DNA of 54,498 bases from Pseudomonadales bacterium (GTDB taxonomy: Bacteria; Pseudomonadota; Gammaproteobacteria; Pseudomonadales; Azotimanducaceae): contig JANQFF010000268.1 of assembly GCA_028277965.1 (NCBI GenBank), positions 1 to 54,498 of the forward strand. The letters run 5' to 3'. A model generated the notes under the pieces. That model worked only from the letters and a program-made list of their open reading frames with translations, was not told the origin of the DNA and did not search any database. The position numbers were made by a program, and so were the translations under genes. Shown in pieces: positions 1 to 7,426 of this stretch. Every line of letters begins with the position of its first letter. Position 1 is the stretch's first letter.

Positions 1-566
1 GAATGATGTTCTATGTGAGACACTCTGCGATCGCGATGTAAACCATTTGATTGCAGAGGATTACTGATGTAGGGGGAGCGCCGGTCGCTTGTCCGATGCG
101 TATCTGTAGATACGAACGAGTACTGAAGGCTATTCCGAGGGCAGTTGGGTCCGGGCAGGATCTTCCACTCCCCATTCCGCTTTTCCCATACGTCGAGATA
201 GCGTCCCTGGTGCAGAAAATCGGTAAAACCCTCTTCGTGTGCAAGGCGGTGCACAACATGCCATTGTGACGTGCACGCGCAACGGTCACCGTCAAACTGG
301 AACCGGGTATTGGTGATCGAGTGCATGCTCGAATCCACGCGCTGAAGGCAGGGGATCACGTACTCGGCAAACTCATGCGCGTTTCCCGCAAAAAAACCGT
401 GATCATCGTACCCGTCCTCCCAGTAGCAGGACTTCAACATTTCAAGATCACAACGGTCGACCGCCTGACAATAGCGATGTATACCTTCGCGTATGGCCTC
501 GCGGTCTTTGAATTCAGAGAGTTCGCTTTCCAGTATCGCGAGCCTCGCCTCAATTGCCTCCGACAT
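1..566 (-). CDS. SnoaL/NTF2-like protein, partial at window edge
   Basis: The frame is open from an ATG at 566 to the window edge (188 codons seen, no stop). A strong AGGAGG lies 5 nt before the ATG. Residues 1-136 look like the SnoaL-like branch of the NTF2 fold: a helix with DREAIREGIHRYCQAVDR, then HSITNTRFQFDGD, SQWHVVHR and GRYLDVWEKRNGEWKI, the usual last strands. Such proteins are small isomerases, hydratases or ligand binders; the substrate is unknown. It follows the FAH-family gene by 8 nt and is probably the third gene of that operon. After GEWKI about 50 residues (rich in S, R, N) look unlike the family, so a frameshift near 160 or a lineage-specific tail is possible. Confidence 0.7.
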   Translation of the reverse strand, partial: MSEAIEARLAILESELSEFKDREAIREGIHRYCQAVDRCDLEMLKSCYWEDGYDDHGFFAGNAHEFAEYVIPCLQRVDSSMHSITNTRFQFDGDRCACTSQWHVVHRLAHEEGFTDFLHQGRYLDVWEKRNGEWKILPGPNCPRNSLQYSFVSTDTHRTSDRRSPYISNPLQSNGLHRDRRVSHIEHH

Positions 567-574
567 AATTCCTC

Positions 575-1492
575 CTATACCTGCACAAACCGGTTTTTGA
601 GCACACCGATTCCTTCTATTTCAAGTTCCACTTCATCTCCTGGTGTAAGGCTCCGTCCATGTTCCATGAGACAGCCAAGCGGTACCGTTCCGGTTCCAAG
701 CACCTCTCCCGGATAAATGGTTTCGTTCCGGCTGACATGCACCAGGATGTCCTCGACCTTGTGGTCCATCTGGCTGGTGTTCCCGCGCGAGACTTCTTCC
801 CCATTCAGTCGGGCGACCATGGTCATGTTGTCCGGGTCCACCTCGTCTGCCGTCACGATACAGGGACCCAGCACGTTCCCTGTATCGAAGTCTTTCCCCT
901 TGGCAGGCCCGAGCCCACTGCCCATTTCCGGCAGTTGAATGTCCCGGGCAGATACATCGTTGAATATCGTATAGCCGAATACGTAATCCCGGGCTTCGTC
1001 GCGTGTGATGTTCTTCCCCTGCCTGCCGACGATGATGCCCATCTCGAGCTCGTAGTCGAGCATGTTGCACCCTTCGGGCCAAATCACATCCTGACCGGTG
1101 CCAATCACACACATCCGGTTTGCCTTGTAGTAACGCGGGGCGGTCTCGAACACCGCCGGTACCACGTAGTCGTCAGGGTTGCCGCCCTGCATCTGCGTCG
1201 CCATCCGCCCCGCATTGCGCATATGATCGAGAAAACACAACACATCGCGGATCTGCAGTGGCCTTGGCAAAGGCGCAAGGAGCTGAACGTCTTTCAGTGG
1301 CACAGCCAGCTCTGTGTTGTCACGCACCCCACCAAGTTCCCGCAGCAAACCCTGATCGTGGATCTCAATCAGGCTCTGAAGCGAGGTGAGTTCAGGTGCT
1401 ACGGTCGTCAGAGGCACCACGAATGTTTCATCCGTGGATAAAACCCCGGCCACTTCGTTGTCAGCGGCGTCGTTGTAGGTTACCAGCTTCAT
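575..1492 (-). CDS. Fumarylacetoacetate hydrolase (FAH) family protein
   Basis: 305 residues. The C-terminal catalytic FAH domain (about residues 115-305) shows the metal ligands expected for the family: Glu148 and Glu150 in DYELEMG and Asp179 in NDVSARD, then GKDFDTGNVLGP around Lys200. Members cleave or hydrate C-C bonds in 2-oxo acid products of aromatic or keto-acid breakdown (fumarylpyruvate, acylpyruvates, 2-oxohept-3-enedioate). The exact substrate cannot be read here. AAGGAGGG lies 5 nt upstream of the ATG. The gene sits between a cupin gene (24 nt gap) and the SnoaL-like gene, which suggests a short catabolic operon under the divergent AraC-type regulator. Confidence 0.9.
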   Translation of the reverse strand: MKLVTYNDAADNEVAGVLSTDETFVVPLTTVAPELTSLQSLIEIHDQGLLRELGGVRDNTELAVPLKDVQLLAPLPRPLQIRDVLCFLDHMRNAGRMATQMQGGNPDDYVVPAVFETAPRYYKANRMCVIGTGQDVIWPEGCNMLDYELEMGIIVGRQGKNITRDEARDYVFGYTIFNDVSARDIQLPEMGSGLGPAKGKDFDTGNVLGPCIVTADEVDPDNMTMVARLNGEEVSRGNTSQMDHKVEDILVHVSRNETIYPGEVLGTGTVPLGCLMEHGRSLTPGDEVELEIEGIGVLKNRFVQV

Positions 1493-1515
1493 CTTCCCTC
1501 CTTTTCATATTCTCC

Positions 1516-2070
1516 TCACTGTGCCGCCACGCCATCAATCAGAACGGCAAACATCCGCACGGGCTCGTCTCCCTCCACGCGCCAGCCGTGCATCACCCCC
1601 TGTTGAACCACCACATCTCCCGCCTCCAGCGTCACTTCCTCATCGTCGTCCATAAGCATGGTCAGACGCCCGGAGAGAATACAAAGATAATCCAACGAAT
1701 CTGTTTTGTGGAAAGACGGATGTCGCGCGACTGATTCCAACGTGGGTTCAAAATCGCTCTGCATCCCGCTGAAAAGGTTCCTGGCAACTTCCAGGAGTTG
1801 TTCGAGCGGTATCCCTTCGGGGATTTCAACGCCGGGCGCCATCTCCAGTACCCGGCAGAGGGTCCCGCCCGGGTCTGGATCGTGCTGCATGGGAAAGATT
1901 GCGCGATCCCCCTCATTGTCGTACGTCGCCGGTGACTCCGAATTTGACCAGATCTCTGTGATCGCTGAAGCGGCCCCTTCCATTACATGTGGGCTGGGAC
2001 CATCCATCAGGACGCGAGCCCTGCCGTTTTCATTGAGACCGGTCACCACACGTCGTACAGATTGCGCCAT
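1516..2070 (-). CDS. Cupin-domain protein
   Basis: 184 residues from the ATG at 2070, which has AGGAGG 9 nt upstream. A longer frame to 2208 would overlap the divergent regulator gene and lacks this signal, so I prefer 2070. The C-terminal half is a single cupin barrel: FHKTDSLDYLCILSGRLTML, then LEAGDVVVQQGVMHGWR. The first motif lacks the classical H-x-H and has Asp/Tyr instead, as in a known cupin subgroup with an HRTxSLDY-type motif. It may bind metal as a dioxygenase- or isomerase-like enzyme, but catalysis is not proven by sequence. It is first in the operon with the FAH and SnoaL-like genes. Confidence 0.85.
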   Translation of the reverse strand: MAQSVRRVVTGLNENGRARVLMDGPSPHVMEGAASAITEIWSNSESPATYDNEGDRAIFPMQHDPDPGGTLCRVLEMAPGVEIPEGIPLEQLLEVARNLFSGMQSDFEPTLESVARHPSFHKTDSLDYLCILSGRLTMLMDDDEEVTLEAGDVVVQQGVMHGWRVEGDEPVRMFAVLIDGVAAQ

Positions 2071-2186
2071 TGGCAAGTTCCTCCTGGATAGCCATTGAGA
2101 GATTAGGCGCAAGGCTTGGTCAGTATTTGTCCGATCGCCCTGAATATTTGTTAAATTACCTCTCTCAAGCGTGAACGGAGCTTCCG

Positions 2187-3191
2187 TTGACTGAAAAGAC
2201 AGGCGCACGAGCAGCCGCCCTCATCGAGCTGGTGGATGTGGTGCGGGATCTCGGCGGGGATCCTGAACCTCTGTTGGCTGCTGAGGGGCTGGTCCCCGGT
2301 GACCTGCTGGATCCGGAACGAATCCTGCCTGCCGCTACGGTCGGCCGCCTGATTGCCGCAGGGGCTGATCAAACCGGATTCCGCCATTTCGGTGCGATGC
2401 TGGCTTCCCGGAGGGACATGCGCAGCTATCTCGGGGCTCTCGGCCGCATGGTCTGGTCCGCTCCGGATCTTGGTACCGCCCTCCGGGAGTTCACGGACTA
2501 CATCGGAATTCACATCGCGGGCAGCACGTGGCACCTGGATATCGACGGAAGCCTTGCGCGCCTGCGCAACGAATTTCGCCAGGTACCTTCCCGGCAGGGC
2601 ATTGAGCACAACGTCGTGTTGGCTCACCGCCTCATCAAAGCACTGACCTCCCCCGCGTGGTCGCCCAGTTTCGTTTACATGACCAGTACCGGCGGGGCGG
2701 ACAGCTATCTACGACGTCTGCTCGACTGCCCAATCGTGTATGAGGCAACGTTCAACGGCATCGAGTTTCATGCGTCCGACCTCGCAACACCGCTTGCAAG
2801 TGCCGATCGTCAACTGAGTCGGCTCTTGCATGGATTTGTTGACGACCAGCCCTCCACCGGCAGGCGTGACGTGGTGGAAGAGGTGAGGGTGCTCATAGAG
2901 AAAAACCTCATATCCGGCATCTGCTCAATCGACGCCGTCGTCCGGTTCCTTCCATACGCCAGGAGCACACTGCAACGCAAACTTGCCGGACGAGGCACGA
3001 GTTACCAGAAAATCCTGGACGAGGTACGAGACCGCCGCGCGTGCGATGCGCTGGCTCATTCGGACATCAGCATCGGCCAACTGAGCGATTCACTCTGCTA
3101 CACCAATATCGATGCCTTTTCCCGGGCTTTCAAAAGTCGTTTCGGCGTTTCACCGCGTTCCTGGCGAAAAACCCATTCCGGTGCCAACTGA
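2187..3191 (+). CDS. AraC-family transcriptional regulator
   Basis: 334 residues from a TTG start with GGAG 7 nt upstream. Residues about 20-205 resemble the Arabinose_bd-type N-terminal ligand domain of OruR/OxyR-like AraC regulators (VRDLGGDPEPLLAAEGLVPGDLLDPE). The C-terminal 100 residues carry the double helix-turn-helix: MSID-like SICSIDAVVRFLPYARSTLQ with QRKLAGRGTSYQKILDEVR, then LSDSLCYTNIDAFSRAFKSRFGVSPRSWR. It is divergent from the cupin-FAH-SnoaL operon, the usual arrangement for a local activator, so it probably controls that operon in response to a pathway intermediate (inference). Confidence 0.9.
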   Translation: MTEKTGARAAALIELVDVVRDLGGDPEPLLAAEGLVPGDLLDPERILPAATVGRLIAAGADQTGFRHFGAMLASRRDMRSYLGALGRMVWSAPDLGTALREFTDYIGIHIAGSTWHLDIDGSLARLRNEFRQVPSRQGIEHNVVLAHRLIKALTSPAWSPSFVYMTSTGGADSYLRRLLDCPIVYEATFNGIEFHASDLATPLASADRQLSRLLHGFVDDQPSTGRRDVVEEVRVLIEKNLISGICSIDAVVRFLPYARSTLQRKLAGRGTSYQKILDEVRDRRACDALAHSDISIGQLSDSLCYTNIDAFSRAFKSRFGVSPRSWRKTHSGAN

Positions 3192-3266
3192 TTGAACGTG
3201 TTCGGATTTGTCATATTCAGGTATCCCGCACACTTTCCCGGGACTACCCTGCTATACACTCGGGTA

Positions 3267-3296
3267 ATGGCTGAAACAACGGACATCGGCAAGTGA
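3267..3296 (+). other. Nine-codon leader frame overlapping the GNAT-like start
   Basis: ATG at 3267, coding MAETTDIGK, then TGA that overlaps the GTG start at 3293 as GTGA. It could be a coupled leader peptide, or simply the lost original N-terminus of the downstream gene. No strong ribosome binding site precedes it (CGGGT only). Confidence 0.3.
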
Positions 3297-4393
3297 GCGT
3301 TTTGAGCAGAGGTGTGATGCGTGTCCGCGCGCCACATTGGGAAATGAAAGGCCTTGAACGTGCTACCGGGCAGCCGCTGACCGTAGCTTGCGTCGGGCAT
3401 CTGCCGGTCCTGCACGCGATCACGCATCGGTTTTTCAAACAGCCACCTGAGATGACCATGCGGGGGAGGGTGTGGCTCAACGACCCCCGCTCGAGGCCCG
3501 GGAATCGATTCGGCAGCCCGGACGTCATCTGTATCGCCGGAGACTCAGCTCAATGGCACCGACTCGATACCGGCGCCGGATTTTACCTGCCACTCTGGAG
3601 CCGGGGTTATCTCTCCCTGGAGACGGCACGTCACCGCATGCACAAAAGCAACAGCATTCGCGACGACCTCCGCAAGGTGCTACGCAATAGTCTGACCTGG
3701 TCCCTGTCCGACGACGTCGCCGAGCTGGAACACTTCTATCACGCCATGCACCTCCCATACGTATCCGCACGCCATGGCGATCTTGCAATGGTGGACTCGT
3801 GGGAAGACATCAAGCGCACAGTCGAAAGCGGCGAGTTTATTCTCGCGCGCGACAACACCGGCAAAGCTATCGGCGGAATCACCCTTGGCAGAACACAAAA
3901 ACGGATATGGGCGAGAGCACTGGGTCTCATCGACGACAGTCCGGAATTGTTGAAAAGCGGTGTTATGTCCATGATCTATCGGGCGTGTCTCGAGCGTACA
4001 GAAGCCCTGGGTTATACAAGGCTCGGTATGGGATCCATCTCGCCTTTCCTGGATGACGGCGTCACCCAGTTCAAGCGCAAGTGGGGCCTGACATTCCTCG
4101 ACACCGGATCCCCACCCGTGGAGCGTATATTCGGCTTCCGCCTGTACAACCCCATGCGCACAGGCATGTGGCTACGCTTCCCGGAGCGGACGGAAGCTGC
4201 CGTGGCAGTTCTAAACAACAACCCCTTTGTACACCAGAACCCCAACGGTCAACTTGTGGGGCATCTTTTTACCCAGGAAAACGGAGACAACCGCTTTCTG
4301 GCGCGATACACATTCGAAGGGCTGGCTGAGCTGAAAACAATCAACCCCGGCAGCGACTACCGAGCGGGTGAACGGCGAATCTTCGGCACCTGA
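3293..4393 (+). CDS. GNAT/FemAB-like acyltransferase-fold protein
   Basis: 366 residues from a GTG that overlaps the stop of a 9-codon leader frame (3267-3296) as GTGA; an alternative ATG lies at 3317 behind AGAGGT. The middle (about 115-290) reads like an acyl-transferase fold: a helix region DDVAELEHFYHAMHLPYV, the strand GEFILARDNTGKAIGGITL, and MIYRACLERTEALGYTRLGMGSISPFLDDG with QFKRKWGL, similar to the end of FemAB/GNAT domains. The acceptor is unknown. The gene ends 1 nt from the convergent nitrobindin-like gene. Family call is moderate; function is not established. Confidence 0.65.
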   Translation: MSVLSRGVMRVRAPHWEMKGLERATGQPLTVACVGHLPVLHAITHRFFKQPPEMTMRGRVWLNDPRSRPGNRFGSPDVICIAGDSAQWHRLDTGAGFYLPLWSRGYLSLETARHRMHKSNSIRDDLRKVLRNSLTWSLSDDVAELEHFYHAMHLPYVSARHGDLAMVDSWEDIKRTVESGEFILARDNTGKAIGGITLGRTQKRIWARALGLIDDSPELLKSGVMSMIYRACLERTEALGYTRLGMGSISPFLDDGVTQFKRKWGLTFLDTGSPPVERIFGFRLYNPMRTGMWLRFPERTEAAVAVLNNNPFVHQNPNGQLVGHLFTQENGDNRFLARYTFEGLAELKTINPGSDYRAGERRIFGT

Positions 4394-4394
4394 C

Positions 4395-4946
4395 TCACCT
4401 CCGGGTCAGAACGTTCTCATCTGTATGGGTATGCTCAACACCATAGATGTCGACAATTGTCGTTTCTGAATAACGCAACTCATCTCCAGCCACCTGAATC
4501 CGGTGGTCAAAGCGGACAACCCTGGCGCGATCGCGCATGAACGGAGACTGAGCGACAGGCCAGTCAGGGTCTCCCGATGCCGCATGAACTTCAATGAGCA
4601 CACCCCCTCCAGCCTCTGATGCCCCACCACCTGCGACAAGAGCTACTCCCCGAGGAATTGTCAGCGTTTGCATCACCCTTGATGCTTCTGCTTCCCAGAT
4701 GAGATAACCACTCTCGTTGTGGAACACCTTGTTGTCCCTTTTTCGGGTCACAACCTGATGATATCGAAGCGCGGCAAGTTCCTGCGTTTCCGCGTTATCC
4801 ACGTCACCCACACCCTCAAACATGAGCGTTTCGAAATACTCTGCCGTTTCGTCACCGTCCGGCTCCGGGGAGACGTCTGTGCCCTGGTCTCCATACCATT
4901 CGCCTATCAGACCGGCGAGGGGGCCATATATATCGTTTTCCGTCAT
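4395..4946 (-). CDS. Nitrobindin/FABP-like beta-barrel protein (putative haem-binding)
   Basis: 183 residues. The ATG at 4946 shares its A with the TGA of the acyl-CoA ligase gene (TGATG), so translation is probably coupled; a longer frame to 5003 lies inside that gene and is not needed. The sequence opens with YGPLAGLIGEWYGDQG, the LxGxWxGxG-like first strand of the nitrobindin/THAP4-type haem-binding barrel, followed by repeating strands (ALRYHQVVTRK, VFHNESGYLIWE, MQTLTIPRGVALVAGG). A His-containing C-terminus (YGVEHTHTDENVLTRR) could supply a haem ligand, but this is not certain. It may bind haem or a fatty/acyl ligand made or used by the neighbouring enzymes. Confidence 0.8.
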   Translation of the reverse strand: MTENDIYGPLAGLIGEWYGDQGTDVSPEPDGDETAEYFETLMFEGVGDVDNAETQELAALRYHQVVTRKRDNKVFHNESGYLIWEAEASRVMQTLTIPRGVALVAGGGASEAGGGVLIEVHAASGDPDWPVAQSPFMRDRARVVRFDHRIQVAGDELRYSETTIVDIYGVEHTHTDENVLTRR

Positions 4947-6556
4947 CAGCTTAATCTCTCTAACAATCTGAACTTCTGCACCTTGGTGCTGGACATTGGC
5001 CACTCTGTCACGAAATAGACTGCCCGCGGGACCTTGAAACTCGCAAGTTCACCCTGGCAGTGGCCTACAATGTCTTCCTCCGTGGCTTCAGCCCCCGGTT
5101 TGAGTTCAATAAACGCTACCGGGACTTCCTGCAACCGGTCATCCGGCCGCCCGACCACCTGGGCCAGCTGCACCGCCGGGTGTGTCGACAGATGGGATTC
5201 GATCTCGAGAGCTGCAACATTCTCACCACCCACCTTCAACATGTCCTTGATACGACCGTGATAACAGATGGCACCTTTCTCGGTGACGCTGCAGAGATCA
5301 CCCGTTCGGAACCAGCCATCATGAAACGCCTCCGCGTTTTTCTCAGGCGCATTGTGGTATCCGTCGAAGACACAATAACCCCTGATCCACATCTCACCCC
5401 GGTTTCCAGTGTCGACCTCTTCAAGCGTCTCCGGGTCGGAGATACGAACATCTATGCCGGGGAACGGGATACCACAGGTTTCGATCCGCTCCTCGAGAGT
5501 TTCATCCGGATGGTTGTACGAAATGACCCCGCCCGCCTCTGTGAGACCGTACGCTCCCGTCTGCACAGCCTGTGGAAACGCGTCCTGAAAACGCCTCAGC
5601 ATCTCTTCGGGTGCCACGTTGTTGATCCTGCGCAGGTTGGACAAATCCGCTCCGGCGAAGCTGGGGTGACTGATGATCTCGTTCGTAATTGTCGGAAAAG
5701 CCGGGAACGCGACAGCTGCGCGGTCTCGCTCGAGCATCTCGAGTGCAAGTCCAGCCTCCACGTGTGTCATTGAAGACATGGCTGCACCGGCATCGATACA
5801 ACACAGAAACGGCAGGATGGACGACATGTGGAACATCGGCAGCGGCGCCCAGAAGACCTCCCCTTTCCCGAGGAAATAGCGTTCTCTGTTCATGTTGACA
5901 CCGTTGCGCACGAGCAGCCCGTGACCCAGGGGACACCCTTTGGGATTTGCGGTGGTCCCCGATGTGTACATCATGATCGCCGGCTGCTCGACACGGATGC
6001 CAACTCTCAACGCATCCACCTCATCCGGGTCGACACCCTCCCCGGCTGCCTCAAACTCAGCCTGACCCATAAATCCCCGTGGTGCACTCTCCCCGAACAT
6101 CACCACACGCTCGAGTTCCGGAGCGTTATCCGGGTCCCCGCCGGTCGCTGCCAGACCCGGTAACGCCTGGGTCAGCAAATCACCAAAGTCGGCGTATTCG
6201 GAAATAAGGTCAGACGTCACAATCACCTTGAGACCAGCGTCCTGGACCACATAGGCGAGCTCCCGCGGCTTGTACCGTGCATTCATCGGCACAGCAACTG
6301 CACCCAGAAACATGGCGCCCCAAACGAGTTCGAGATACTCGAGGCAATTTGCCATGAGCACACCGACATAGTCGCCGGGGCAGACGCCCAGCCCTTTGAG
6401 GCTTCGTGCCCGTCGGTAGGCTGCCTTCGCAAACGAGGCATATGAATGCTCTGCGTCCGGGAAGATCAGCAACCGCTCTTCCCCAAACCGATCAGACGCC
6501 GTGAGCAGGTAGTCACCTGCAGTGGTTGAGACAATTCTGTGACGATCAAGACTCAC
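4946..6556 (-). CDS. AMP-dependent acyl-CoA synthetase/ligase
   Basis: 536 residues from the GTG at 6556, chosen because AGGAGG stands 5 nt upstream; longer frames run far into the preceding gene. ANL-superfamily motifs are complete: P-loop MMYTSGTTANPKG, YGLTEAGG, WFRTGDLC and GRIKDMLKVGGENV, with a C-terminal PMSSTKVQKFRL that should hold the adenylation lysine. The enzyme activates a carboxylic acid with ATP and CoA. It resembles the CaiC / fatty-acid ligase branch, but the acid is unknown. It overlaps the DUF1295 gene by 11 nt and the nitrobindin-like gene by 1 nt, so the three form a tight operon. Confidence 0.9.
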   Translation of the reverse strand: MSLDRHRIVSTTAGDYLLTASDRFGEERLLIFPDAEHSYASFAKAAYRRARSLKGLGVCPGDYVGVLMANCLEYLELVWGAMFLGAVAVPMNARYKPRELAYVVQDAGLKVIVTSDLISEYADFGDLLTQALPGLAATGGDPDNAPELERVVMFGESAPRGFMGQAEFEAAGEGVDPDEVDALRVGIRVEQPAIMMYTSGTTANPKGCPLGHGLLVRNGVNMNRERYFLGKGEVFWAPLPMFHMSSILPFLCCIDAGAAMSSMTHVEAGLALEMLERDRAAVAFPAFPTITNEIISHPSFAGADLSNLRRINNVAPEEMLRRFQDAFPQAVQTGAYGLTEAGGVISYNHPDETLEERIETCGIPFPGIDVRISDPETLEEVDTGNRGEMWIRGYCVFDGYHNAPEKNAEAFHDGWFRTGDLCSVTEKGAICYHGRIKDMLKVGGENVAALEIESHLSTHPAVQLAQVVGRPDDRLQEVPVAFIELKPGAEATEEDIVGHCQGELASFKVPRAVYFVTEWPMSSTKVQKFRLLERLS

Positions 6557-7418
6557 GCGGACCTCCTGCAATTCGTGGTATGAGAGCACCACAACGCTCG
6601 CGATATGCTGCGTAACCCGGCTTGTTGGCAAGTTCTCTTCGCTCAATCATCGGTATGCTGATGAAAACAAACAACATGAGGATTGCTGTAAAGCCCACGA
6701 ATACGTCGGGATTCCCGCTCGCCGCAAAACCAGCAATACCAAGCGCCAACCAGAAGCCCAGTTCTCCTGTATAGTTCGGATGCCGTACATAACTCCACAC
6801 GTCTTTATCAAGCACCTGACCGGCATTGGCCGGATTCAGTCTGAAGGCGCGCAGAACGTTGTCAGCGCGGTATTCGAGATAGACAGCACCACCACCCAGC
6901 ATCATCCACGCCAGGTCGAGACCACTCCAGGGGCGCGCATCTCCTGCGAGGACAACCCAGATTGGATAGCAACCCGCAAACACCAGGAGCGTCGGCAGCA
7001 TCTGTATGCCGAAGAGGTCAACCAGCGGATACAACCTGCCCGTCTTTACCTTGAGGTCAACGTACCGCCAATCCTGGTGATCGAGTCCCTGCCAGCCTCG
7101 GGCCCAGTTGTGGGTGAGTCGGATACTCCAGGCTAGAACAAGCAAACCAACAAGCAAGCCGCGGAGATCGACATTCGTACCCAACGCCCAGTAGACGAAG
7201 AGGCATACAGGGGCAACAGACCAGTAGGCATCGTAAAAGCTGGAATTCCTGAAATACGTTCCAAACCCGAAAATGACGACAGTTGCGGCAACGTCAGCGA
7301 CCAGCGCCAGTGTCAGCGTCGAGCCATTTGTCGTCCCTGCTAAGAACCAGGCTGCAGACGCGCCAATTATCAGCGCACTGACATACGCACAGATAATCCA
7401 GCCGAAATCTCGTTTCAT
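6546..7418 (-). CDS. DUF1295 / steroid 5-alpha-reductase-like membrane protein
   Basis: 290 residues with about seven hydrophobic segments. The C-terminal half contains the family hallmark: LFGIQMLPTLLVFAGCYPIW, YRADNVLRAFRLNP, then DVWSYVRHPNYTGELGFWLALG and a final ERRELANKPGYAAYRERCGALIP. The domain belongs to the steroid 5-alpha-reductase / isoprenylcysteine methyltransferase-like superfamily. The RHPNY motif is typical of NADPH-using reductases in this fold, but no substrate is proven for bacterial DUF1295. It starts the operon with the acyl-CoA ligase, which suggests a role in lipid or steroid-like substrate handling (inference). Confidence 0.88.
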   Translation of the reverse strand: MKRDFGWIICAYVSALIIGASAAWFLAGTTNGSTLTLALVADVAATVVIFGFGTYFRNSSFYDAYWSVAPVCLFVYWALGTNVDLRGLLVGLLVLAWSIRLTHNWARGWQGLDHQDWRYVDLKVKTGRLYPLVDLFGIQMLPTLLVFAGCYPIWVVLAGDARPWSGLDLAWMMLGGGAVYLEYRADNVLRAFRLNPANAGQVLDKDVWSYVRHPNYTGELGFWLALGIAGFAASGNPDVFVGFTAILMLFVFISIPMIERRELANKPGYAAYRERCGALIPRIAGGPRES

Positions 7419-7426
7419 ATTGGTCG

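Noticed and set aside
659-1441. 260-codon open frame on the plus strand opposite the FAH-family gene
   Set aside because: It lies fully inside the well-supported FAH gene on the other strand and has no recognisable domain or ribosome binding site.
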